Shown here piece by piece: positions 33,101 through 39,100 of a DNA stretch of 64,000 nt; the first letter of the stretch is position 1; the number at the start of each line of letters is the position of its first letter. The stretch covers positions 31,166,908-31,230,907 of the forward strand of contig OY759219.1 in assembly GCA_963662175.1 (NCBI GenBank). The letters run 5' to 3'. This DNA is from Aradus depressus (lineage: Eukaryota > Arthropoda > Insecta > Hemiptera > Aradidae). The notes beneath the pieces were generated by a model, which saw nothing but the letters and a program-made list of their open reading frames with translations, made no database searches and had not been told where the DNA came from. Made by a program: the position numbers and the translations under genes.

Positions 33101-35540
33101 ATGAATCATAATAACTAACTAACATAGCCGATAACTATTTTTTGCTCTCCTGAAAGGTTGTGATTTTCACATTTGTTAATTTAAATATTACAAACATACC
33201 CAAACTGAATTTTCCTTTTCAACGATCCAAGAGGGGAGAGCGATGCCGAAGCTCATGGCCCCAGGACCGTCTGGGTTCCCATACTTCTCCCAGTTTCGTC
33301 TAGCTTCATCGTCCGTCAAAGCCAGGTAGGCTTTAGTTAATTTCATGAAAGCTTTCTCATCTCCTGTTTTTTTATCAGGATGCAGTACCAAAGAGAGCTG
33401 CTTATATGCTTTCTTCACTGTAGCTTTTGAGGAGCCCTAAAACAATTAAATTATCCAATTAAAAATAAAGTTTTTATAAATACAAAAAAAAAAATGTGAG
33501 CAGGCAACAGTGTGATTCCAAGACTTACCAATGGTAAACCCAAAATTTCATATGGATCAAAATTAGCATATTCATAATCAAATTGCGATACTTTGTACGC
33601 TAAAAATGCAAGAGTAATCCATCCTGCTATTATAGTAAGTTTCCTGAAACATAAATTATTTATAAAATATTTATAAATCAATTAATATTATGATACATTG
33701 CAGAATGTATATATATACATTCAAAACATTATAACGTACGTCAATATTTGCTTCGTTCCTTTCCAAGGTTGATTTGTTTTCAAAATTACTTTCTTCTTTT
33801 TACAACCTTCACATTGGCATTTTTTCTCATCCCTCCGAGGATCTGAAATAGTATAAATAATTTTCAGAAAGTTTTCTTCGGAAATTCATGTTTTCAGACC
33901 TGATTCCAAAAATGAAAAATAAAAGTGTCTATGAACACGATAACTATTGATAGAAGCATCGACACGAAAGTTTATGTGTTTTTAAGGATTAGAGGTAGGG
34001 TTTAGCAAAAAAACTATTATAACTGTGATTTCTAAGTTGAGGAACAATATTTCAAAAATAAGTTTGTTTTATTTATTTATTTAGAACTGTGATTGTTCAA
34101 AACCCCATAAGAACCATGGTAACTAGTAATTTTCAGCAGAATCAGTCGAAAGAAATGGTGGGGGGGGGGGGGGGGGGGGGGGTAAAAGAGGGCTCAACAC
34201 CCCCAATAACTTCCGATGTAATGAATATATCGACATGAAATTTTCTGTTGAATTCAAAACTTCCATAAATGTTCCGGGAAATTGGCTGATAAGAAGGGGG
34301 GATCAGATAACCGGGGCTCGACTCAAAAACCATGATAAACCCCCGATGTATCGAAACAAAATTTAGTATGAGGAATTAGAAGCAACTTTGTAAGTCGAAT
34401 ATTGTGTTTTAGTCCAAATGGTGGATTGGTTTTTATGGGGAGAGAGAACATGACATTAATTGAGCACGACTCAAAATTAACGTACCCAGGTTTATTCACC
34501 TAGGATAGTAGTTTTATCCGACTACCTGACTTAGTACTTAACGTCCTATCCGAAGGTCGGAGTGCTCTAGGATTTTTGACTTTCCAGAAAAAAAACAAAA
34601 GAGCCTCGGCCGGGTTTCGAACCCGCGATTTTGAGCTCAGAAAAGAAGCACTAAGGCTGAGTTTTAGTATATTTTGAAGAACTGTATTCAGAGATGGACG
34701 GTTATAGAGGCCTGTTCTGATTAAGAATAGTTGTTCGAATTCAATTCTTTGTACGAAATAAACGATCCGAACACGCAACCATTGTAACGTTAACCTGTCA
34801 TACATCAATTTTGCTATTTTCTTTGTTGTTTTGAACACAAAATTGAACACAATGACAAAAAAAATCCATTCTAGGACCTCATAAAATATTTATAATGAAC
34901 TAACGCTAATGCCATAACATCAACGTCACCTAAATCGTGTAAACACAATAGTTTACATTTGGTGTCATTATCATTACAGTCTCCATAGTGTTACATTTTG
35001 ACTTTGCCTATATATTACAGGTAGTATTTCTTTAAAAAATATATTATTTTTTAAATCAATGAACTTTACGAGTGTCCAATGAGATGCATAGTGCCGGCCA
35101 TCGCTTGATAGAAATAAACCAAACAAATTTCAAGCAAGCCAATAAATGTGCAAAACCAGAGAGAATTTATCAAATTATATAGAAAAATAAACATAAAAAT
35201 AACTAAATATTCTTAATTGGCGGTACGTGGAATCATGTACCGCAACTGAGATAACATATGTGACCGGACAACTACGTCAAACAGGTAAGGAACATCCAAA
35301 CCACTCAGTTAATATACATAATATTACATGTTTTCTTCGCAAGTACCAGAAAACAGCCTGTCATTTTACTCTAAATGTATTAATTATTGTGAATGACTTT
35401 AAAACAATAACCTTACCTTCGAACTCCTTGCGAGGCCACCAATAATAAGTACCTGGTATTAATAAAAGTGCTAAAAACGATAGCAAGAAATAAAAAAATG
35501 TACCACCACTCTCATCATATTGAAATTTCTGGCCACCCAT
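11556..35540 (-). CDS. SEC63: Translocation protein SEC63 homologue, complete
   Basis: There are fifteen coding exons: 35417-35540, 33740-33842, 33529-33643, 33200-33436, 24032-24124, 23777-23938, 21349-21577, 19955-20100, 19705-19852, 17530-17729, 16343-16546, 14776-14889, 13741-13863, 12530-12733, 11556-11708. Total is 2355 nt or 784 aa (human 760), with every junction in phase. SEC63 is an ER membrane J-protein that recruits BiP to the Sec61 translocon. Visible parts: N-terminus MGGQKFQYDESGGTFFYF with TM1 (~14-34); TM2 (~78-94); a lumenal J domain in exon 4 with HPD at 133-135; TM3 in exon 5 (LYALIFMVALPTVVG); the Brl/Sec63 helical domain (LQLPHIREENL, ENCMKLCPMVVQ); a Lys-rich then Ser/Asp-rich linker (exons 11-12); the FN3-like part (QEYWWVYLSDRKSRTLL, LRSDSYLGFDQT); and an acidic tail ending DEDIDDEEEEE. 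Several introns, above all intron 4 (24125-33199), are swollen with transposons. Confidence 0.95.
12010..12350. repeat. Family-H element copy
   Basis: It starts CAGGCAATGTACTTCCCGAG and carries the GTGTCGATAAATTCATTACA segment and one internal unit. It ends near GGAATCAGGGTGTCGGAAAA. It lies just downstream of the SEC63 last coding exons, within intron 14. Confidence 0.7.
12765..12875. repeat. Family-H fragment and hammerhead-like relic nearby
   Basis: GGCAATGTACTTCATCAGCG marks the family-H start. Further on (12966-12990, +) CTGAAGATGGTCTAATGTCAAAAC is a degenerate member of the hammerhead-like set; its key parts are CTGAAGA and a decayed GAAA box. Confidence 0.5.
13210..13687 (-). pseudogene. 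Non-LTR retrotransposon RNase H fragment
   Basis: The - frame from 13687 includes IVNNEMVDSLAKSATEY, which matches the RNase H GNExADxLAK motif of non-LTR ORF2 proteins. A frameshifted continuation has a Cys/His knuckle-like segment (CEDC...H). It sits in a SEC63 intron next to exon 13 (13741). Confidence 0.6.
14400..14560 (+). mobile_element. SINE family 1, headless copy
   Basis: The core CATCCTTCGGATGGGACGTT is at about 14442, preceded by the variant linker TTTTTCATCTGAGAGGTAAG. It decays after GTAGAGTCGAGC. This is the TTTTTC-linker subfamily rather than the TTTATTTTA one. Confidence 0.75.
15034..15150. repeat. (AT)n microsatellite
   Basis: Pure TA dinucleotides run for about 65 bp, then two ATGATGTTTGTATATATA-type interruptions. 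A 60-codon frame across it is an artefact of the repeat. Confidence 0.9.
15580..16060. repeat. Family-H element copy with poly-G tract
   Basis: It contains GATTCCAAAAAT, AATGTATCTATCTACG, two decayed internal units and a G16-class run at 15860-15875. It ends CTCTGGGGAAGTACATTGCC. It is inside SEC63 intron 11. Confidence 0.7.
16897..17295. mobile_element. Repeat X interrupted by a ~214-bp hammerhead-like element
   Basis: Outer pieces at 16897-17002 and 17217-17295 together match, inverted, the continuous stretch 9876-10020. The insert at about 17003-17216 is flanked by CCAATTGAG and CCAATAGAG, a 9-bp duplication with one change. The insert holds one partial 134-bp-array monomer (TCTAGCTGGATGTTGACTG), the core CTGAGGA-GGC/GCC-GAAAC at 17098-17121 and the tail TTGTTGGACTGAAACCTCT also found beside the array near 60400 and 61830. 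Confidence 0.65.
17322..17410 (+). mobile_element. SINE family 1 fragment
   Basis: It carries GAACTCGGCTGAGGCCCTTA, then a TTTGAGCATGCCTTCGGACG core remnant. It adjoins repeat X and lies 120 bp from SEC63 exon 10. Confidence 0.6.
17876..18112 (-). mobile_element. SINE family 1 copy (internal deletion)
   Basis: In reverse orientation it runs from GACTCAGACCCGGGCTTTAA to GGTTTCGAACCCACGATCTT and GCTACCGGCGCGCC. The core between the CTAGGGTAGGGGTC and CTCGGCCGGGTTTCG segments is deleted. Confidence 0.8.
18401..18426 (+). ncRNA. Hammerhead-like core motif
   Basis: CTGATGA is followed by a GGGA-gtga-TTCCC stem-loop and GAAACG. This is the cleanest consensus CTGATGA...GAAAC in the window. I did not find obvious helix I or III partners within about 100 bp by eye, so activity is unproven; it may be a relic of a Penelope-like element or retrozyme. 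Confidence 0.45.
18513..18836 (+). mobile_element. SINE family 1, full-length copy
   Basis: It starts GCGCCGGTAGCTCAGTGGTA, with box B GGTTCGAAACCCGG, core GTCTTTTGGATGGGACGTTA and end GCATTACTCATAATAACTAA. Confidence 0.85.
18936..19292 (+). pseudogene. Non-LTR ORF2 C-terminal zinc-knuckle fragment
   Basis: A 118-codon frame contains LTGPFNRHLHTVGV, then CGEEDETAAHFLGICSGYA. This matches the RNase H-terminal and Cys/His region of R1/Jockey-type ORF2 (LTGHxxLxxHL ... CxxCxxxxETxxHxLxxC). The RT and endonuclease parts are absent. A 3' UTR-like stretch follows to about 19400 (GGATGCTTAGGTCCCTAGG). Confidence 0.65.
19531..19554 (+). ncRNA. Hammerhead-like core motif
   Basis: CTGACGA, a weak TGGTCTAATTTC stem-loop, then GAAACC. 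A sequence TTCTTGTAGAATATACAATA follows, related to the arm sequence at 10690 and 45870. Relic status is likely because stem II is poor. Confidence 0.3.
20165..20440. repeat. Family-H fragment
   Basis: It contains CTGAACATCAATATGTGTCG, ATTCAGGGTGTCGGAAACTG and ends CGTGTATAGCTAGGGAAG. Confidence 0.65.
20441..20844. other. GC-richer spacer with a poly-G run
   Basis: A G16-18 run at about 20489-20506 is followed by CGTGTTCCGCCGGTTTGTCG and unassigned sequence. No gene is recognised. Confidence 0.4.
20845..21290. repeat. Family-H element with both ends
   Basis: The start GTGAATCACCGGCTATATAC with TTCCCCAGTACGAATTAATC and the end TATATAACTGGGGAAGTAAT are both present, making this the most complete short copy (about 445 bp). 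ACTTCCCCAG-type and CTGGGGAAGT-type ends are inverted repeats of each other. It ends only about 60 bp before SEC63 exon 7 (21349). Confidence 0.75.
21958..22270 (-). mobile_element. SINE family 1, TTTTTC-linker subfamily (left palindrome arm)
   Basis: It runs reverse from GTAACTCATGGGTCATGAGC to GGTTTCGAACCCACAATCTT, with the linker GATTTTTCACTTTCCAGGTA. Confidence 0.75.
22725..23036 (+). mobile_element. SINE family 1 (right palindrome arm)
   Basis: It starts AAGGCGCTGGTAGCCCAG, with core GTCCTACGGATGGGACGTTA and end GGGTCACAATAACTTAATTG. It is followed by a poly-A run at about 23041-23062. Confidence 0.75.
23063..23776. other. SEC63 intron remainder, no element recognised
   Basis: AT-rich sequence with a short purine-rich stretch (GAAGAGACAAGAAGAACCAG) near 23455. 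No ORF or repeat family is assigned. Confidence 0.4.
24298..24576 (+). mobile_element. Two SINE family 1 fragments
   Basis: 24298-24425 is a core-plus-3' piece (GAGCACGACGTCCTTTGAAG onward). 24518-24576 is a head piece (ATAGCTCAGAGGTGGCGTGC, GATCACGGGTTCGAAA). Between them GTGCTTAGGTCCCTACG resembles the tail of the non-LTR remnant at 19380. Confidence 0.6.
25150..26115 (+). pseudogene. mariner transposase, frameshifted and interrupted
   Basis: The 210-codon frame 25150-25782 has an N-terminal helix-turn-helix region (HILLWKFNKGEKA; ERQVQQWFENFR) and the first catalytic Asp in IVTGDEKW. It is shifted afterwards. The second Asp (FHQDNARPHTAKT) and third (PPYSPDLAPSDYH), which fits a DD34D catalytic triad, lie in other frames with stops between. 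The Jockey element cuts it in the last codons. It is inactive in this copy. Confidence 0.85.
26272..28980 (-). CDS. Jockey-clade ORF2 (endonuclease + reverse transcriptase)
   Basis: The protein has 902 codons, close to the usual ~900 for Jockey ORF2. An AP-like endonuclease occupies ~10-225: LLWNSNGL, ITETHL, VGGDFNAKHHQWGS, then SSDHSPVLL. Reverse transcriptase occupies ~470-740: SYRPISLLPIFSKILEKLL, HQFGFRPEHST, AFLDVAQAFDRVWH, GVPQGSILGP and the catalytic YADDTAIL. The C-terminal part is IYGLELWGTAK and RRLNRRWPRDIL. All catalytic motifs are present and no stop interrupts, so it could encode an active enzyme. No separate RNase H domain is seen. The start is fixed by the ATGA overlap with ORF1. 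Confidence 0.95.
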   Translation of the reverse strand: MIPLNSFPLQILLWNSNGLLPHRQELELLLTDRHVDIALITETHLTTSLYFSIPGYRSYRSDYPGDRARGGALILIKQSLSHHFFSSQATESFQIATISLSLFPFPVTISAVYCTPSKLIPHHEFLTLFRSLGPRFIVGGDFNAKHHQWGSRVPNSRGRVLNDVINTQHYDIYSPGSPTYWPTDPNRNPDLVDFFVGSGTGSLFSSTYSFPDLSSDHSPVLLTVGLTPLCVPPKPSLTPGPVNWDLFRTSLENQIDLNVILKTPEDLDEAVQKFTKAIQDCAWNASSTPTPPTVSNPNPPLPRHIQLLLSEKRRARALWQRTRYPSDKTAFNNLSRNLKIQLSQFRSENYNEYLASLSTKDNSLWFATRKILKYSPLSYPIKQNGSWVRSDEEKAQLFASHLKNTFTPHPDYNALHTSEVEEFLTSPLPLSPPPKAFHPSDVQHILNKIPIRKSPGFDLITGKILRNLPRKAVLFLTLIYNSVLRTTYFPVQWKYSILTVISKPNKPLSDVSSYRPISLLPIFSKILEKLLLKRFIPILESQSILPKHQFGFRPEHSTTQQCFRVVDCISNALECKEYCTGAFLDVAQAFDRVWHPGLLFKLKHFLPSTYYLILKSYLSDRHFKVRVGSEYSELIPIRAGVPQGSILGPILYNTYTADIPIHPQTLLTTYADDTAILSTNPDPAVASLILQEHLTEIERWCNLWRIKLNEQKCVQVTFTLRPQSCPPVIINNILIPSSNQVRYLGFYLDSRLTWNPHTRLKRQELNRRYGLLRRLLGPKSKLTTNNKLTIYKTIIRPIWIYGLELWGTAKQSNINRIQAFQSKLLRRIVNAPFYVTNKVLHRDLSIPTVNELIKSRFQSFHRNLSSHSNPLAQDLSSHSHPDYPPRRLNRRWPRDILSEDSE
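28977..30278 (-). CDS. Jockey-clade ORF1 (gag-like, CCHC zinc knuckles)
   Basis: This 433-codon protein starts MDVVQDDNSGFNVV. The N-terminus is Lys/Ser-rich; a central RNA-binding region (DFHCYQLREDRSYRVVIRGL) corresponds to the PRE_C2HC region of Jockey-type gag. Zinc knuckles follow: CTKCQEYGHTHSYCH, CVKCPGNHLSADC and CVLCGDNHPANYRGC. The C-terminal third is Pro-rich with repeats of PPTSHYP. It binds element RNA in the retrotransposition particle (family knowledge). Its TGA overlaps the ORF2 ATG in ATGA (28980-28977). Confidence 0.92.
   Translation of the reverse strand: MDVVQDDNSGFNVVSSKARKRTYKKAPDANKTGSPQTKQAKNTEGETSEDEASLPPPSTSQQPANTQVPKPPPIVVKNISDFKKFCSQLIRTVGEGTFTCRSRLYDLVVYPQDSDTFRKTVKHLEDTEADFHCYQLREDRSYRVVIRGLHNSTQPDEIKSALFQKHGFSVKNVNNVRHPIYKTPLPLFFVDLAISEKSKEIFKLQYLLYTRIQVEEPRRRKDIPQCTKCQEYGHTHSYCHHPPRCVKCPGNHLSADCSKKDRIEPAICVLCGDNHPANYRGCQVHKEIQDRMKKRQAAAKPPMKTPTAPLPVPPPPLRPVPQLRFQPAAARQPRATSSLPRSYAQVASPPRTQPPPTSHYPPPTSHYPPPTSHYPQQPKNLPHPLPSSQLPTSSTPDVISHLTSFLNDFKSLITPLISMLSLLVSKLLPESSR
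30817..31300. other. SEC63 intron 4 spacer
   Basis: AT-rich, no gene or recognised element. Confidence 0.4.
31310..32830. repeat. Cluster of family-H copies in both orientations
   Basis: Pieces at 31310-31480, 31857-32165 and 32190-32830 carry the family segments TATACTTCCCCAGAACGAAT, TAGGTGTCGTGTCCTTGACG and, in the opposite orientation, three tandem ~144-bp-type units with ATGAATGTATCGACACG and CAACTCAAAAATTCCAATAA. It ends GGGGAAATACATAGCCG at 32826, where a SINE is inserted. Confidence 0.7.
32826..33121 (+). mobile_element. SINE family 1 inserted in family H
   Basis: Flanked by ACATAGCCG at 32817-32825 and 33122-33130, a target-site duplication. It has GGTTCGAAACCCGACCGAGG and the 3' part to CATAATAACTAACTA. 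The TTTATTTTATC linker is followed directly by a shortened core. It lies about 80 bp from SEC63 exon 4. Confidence 0.85.
33885..34480. repeat. Family-H copy with a 24-base poly-G tract
   Basis: It has the GATTCCAAAAATG start, two internal units (AATGAATATATCGACATG) and a G24-class run at about 34158-34181 in place of the family's GGGGGGAT segment. Confidence 0.7.
34488..34665 (-). mobile_element. SINE family 1 fragment (TTTTTC-linker subfamily)
   Basis: It runs reverse from GTTTATTCACCTAGGATAGT to GGTTTCGAACCCGCGATTTT; the 3' third is missing. Confidence 0.7.
34666..35416. other. SEC63 intron 1, unique-looking DNA
   Basis: No repeat family or ORF of interest. Confidence 0.4.
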
Positions 35541-36194
35541 ATTAACATGAAATACTAAAAAATAAATAAGCAATGACAACGGATTTTAAATATTTCTATC
35601 AGCTGGACATCTTGGAGATATCTGAGTTCCTTCTGTTTTATCACTTAATAACTAGCTAGTTTTTTTAATTTTAATTCTCATACTGTTGTATGGTATAAAA
35701 TCGGAAAATGTTAACTATTGTTAAAAATGATGACGGAAAAGATTACTACAAGCAAGGTACCGTTACATGTAATTTATTACACATGGATTTAATATAATTT
35801 CTCGAGACATATTAACACTTTTTATTGGAGAAATAAATAATTTGAATGTTAAAATCTTCAAATAACATTTATAGAGTGAAAGATATGATGAATAAACAAC
35901 TTGAAAAGAATAAGTATTATGATCATAAAGGCTGTGATTAGAAATACTAATGCCATTGGTATTGGGTTGGGGCTGTGGCTTGCCTGAAGGACGCCATATT
36001 GATTACTGCATTTTGTAACTCAGCCCCTTGCCTGCTCACATCTGCCTTATTTTTTATTCTCACAGTGACCAAAGCTTCTTAGTTCCATAACTTGGCTTCG
36101 TTTCTTGAAAGTTAGCCATTATTTTATTGAGTTTAGCCCAGAAAAGCCTCCGTTGTTCAAAACTAGTACCAACTCCGATTCTCCCTTTCAGATA
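35541..36194. promoter_or_regulatory. Head-to-head SEC63 / akirin promoter interval
   Basis: 654 bp separate the two start codons, with the genes transcribed divergently and no recognised transposon in between. Two inverted CCAAT boxes (ATTGG at 35955-35959 and 35961-35965) and a YY1-like CGCCATATTG near 35992 lie in the less AT-rich half, 190-240 bp from the akirin ATG. No clear TATA box is seen for either gene. Transcription starts are not determinable from sequence alone. Confidence 0.6.
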
Positions 36195-39100
36195 ATGGCT
36201 TGCGCTACTTTGAAAAGGTCCCTAGATTTTGATCCCGTTCACATCCATGGAAGGCCTACAAAACGCCAAAGATGTGTTCCTATGAATATTTCACCTTCCA
36301 GCTCTCCACCGTCTTCACGGAACGACAACACCCCTTCTGTTTTTGCTGACTTCTGCCCAAAAATGACTCCAGGTATAATTACTTTTTTCTTTTTTTTTCA
36401 TTTTTTTTTTTTCCTAATTGCTTAAAACCAAGCTCTTTCTTATTGTTTGATTGACTGCTTATTATTATGCCTAATTATTATTATTTGTCGTCAATTCGCT
36501 TGTATATTGCTCAATTATCGTCCATAAATTATTTATTCATCATAAAACTTTTAATTGTTCATATTGATCTTCTTTGTGCTTACTATGCATACTGGTCAAA
36601 TCCCATCATTAATTCCAATGGTATGCCATAAAAATAAGAATGTTTCATTCTGGAGTTATTGACTACAACTAAGTGGACATTAATAGGCTCTTAATAACTC
36701 TAATACTTCCCTCACTATATGTTAATTGTACTTTCATTACATTTTCTGAACAAAATAGCCACATTTATTCAAAAGTTGCATGAACCCTGAAGTGAAAATA
36801 GACATGAATAATCTCTTTGAAGCATGGCAGTATGAATACTATCTTTGTTCTGACTTTGAACTCGTGTTCGCCTTTAATTATTCTTCTTTCATTTTCTGAA
36901 TATTATAAAATGTATACATTCCCTATACATTTTACACTATCAATCAATAAATTAAGAATCATTTGCCTTAAAAAATTAAAATTAATTCATATCTGTTTAT
37001 TTTCTGTGTATATATATATATTTTTTTTTTTTTCTTCAAATTAAGACGCACATTTTGATCTCCCTTACTCCTTCGTATTTTTATCTTATTTTATTGTTGA
37101 TCATTAATATTCAATTATGTTCTTATCTGTTTGTCTTGATAATTGAAAATGTTATACATATTCTTATTGTGAATAATTTACCTTGAGGTTTTCGTAAGAA
37201 GTAATCAATCCTTGGTCAGTTACCTTTGGAGGCATTATTGTTCTAATCAGTATAATATAGTTTTTTTTGTTCTCTTATTTAAAGAGGCTCATATAATTCA
37301 ACAACATACTATCTCTTTGTTTTCAATTGTTCATATTTATTCTATGGTCTGCATTTATGAATGTTATGATCAGCTATTATAATTATCCGCAATCGTTAAC
37401 ATAACTAATGATGATATCTCTTATACGAATTATTGTTTACTTTTTCGCTGTTTATACATAATTATACGTTTTGTTAATAAATATTATATCTTCTGCTTTG
37501 GTTTTCAAATTTTCACATTACAAATTCTATATAAAAAAAAAGTATTCTCTTTAGAAAGAACTATTATCGGAATAGGCAGTCTTACGGCATTCAAAATATT
37601 TCAATGCAATTATACCTAATAATAAAATTGAAGAAAGTGGTTGTTAATAAGAAAACTACTTATAAGAAACATTAATTAATAAATATATATATAAAATGGT
37701 TGAAAAAAAAAAAGTGAATCACCGGCAAAGTATTATGTACTCAAGTCGACTATTTGGGTCCTTTTTTCGTTTTTGAAATTGGGAGTCGGAAAACATGAAC
37801 TCAACATTGGATTTCTGTTCAATTATATAACTTCCCCTATACTTCGAATAGCTAGAAATGTGTTATATAGATTATATTTATATAAGACGAAATGAGGGCG
37901 CCGGTAGCTCAGTGGTATGCGTGCTTGCCTTCTGACCTCAAGATCGTGGGTTCAAAACTCGACCGAGGCCCTTAGTTTATTTTATCTGGGAGATAAAATA
38001 AAGTTAAGCATACCGTCCTTTGGATGGGAAGTTAAGCGATGGTCTCGAGCCTGTATGATGTCAGATACTCGTTAAAGACCTCTGCTCTAGGTGAATAAAA
38101 ATTTAGGACTCCCATAGTAGAGTCGGGCTCATGTCCATCAGAGTGATGAAAGAGCGCTCTGGTAGTAGGCGATATGACCTCGTAGTTAAAGCCCGGGCAT
38201 GAGTCATAAAACCTAATCTAACCTATAAGACGAAATTCCATAACTTTATAAGAATGAAGCTATTTATTTTTCGATAATTCACGTATCGACGTTAAATCTT
38301 ATATTAAAAATTAAAAACCCAGGTTTCGTCATGGTAATAAATTTTCAGTGCTGAAGGGTGGGCTGGGGACTTAATATTTGTGTTGAAACCCCCAGAAGGG
38401 TGTCTTTGAGCCAAATAGGCCGAAGGGAAGTGGGGGACTTACCAAAAAAAAAACTTGAGTAACTACCGATCGACATTAAATTTTTTATTAAAATTCACAA
38501 TCCCATAAAAACATCACGTAATAAATTTCAGCGGAATCTACCCAAAGTGTATTCATACAAAATTTAGTTCAGAAGCCCCTATTGTCAGCTATTGATTTTT
38601 CGCCGGGTTGATTGGTTTTGGAGGGAGAGTGGAAACATGAATTTGTGCTGGGGAAGTACATTTCTGAGGGATCACATGGCTTCCCCTACACTTACAGTTG
38701 ATTAATTAAGAAGTGACCATCAGGATGATGATTCTTCTAAACATCCCTTTTCAGTGCCAATCCTCTGATGAAGTAGTGATGAAACAAACAGCTGACTGAT
38801 GCAAAACTTATACCGGGTAGTCCACTATAAACCCGAAAAAATACATTGGGTAAAACTACATAAAAAAATGAGCAATGTGCCAACAGTTCTCAATCTCAAA
38901 CCGTCTGGGGATGATGTTTTTAAAGTTTGTCCAGAATTAACACGACTTAATGCCGAAATAAGCGCTTTTCTCAGCTTCTGGGACACGAATTTGCACTTTT
39001 GACTATGGTTTCGGGAAAAAGCGAAAAATTTCCCGTCCAACAAAAACCTTTTATCTTGCTTAAAATACTTTGGAGAAATTGCATTTGGATGATAGAAAAA

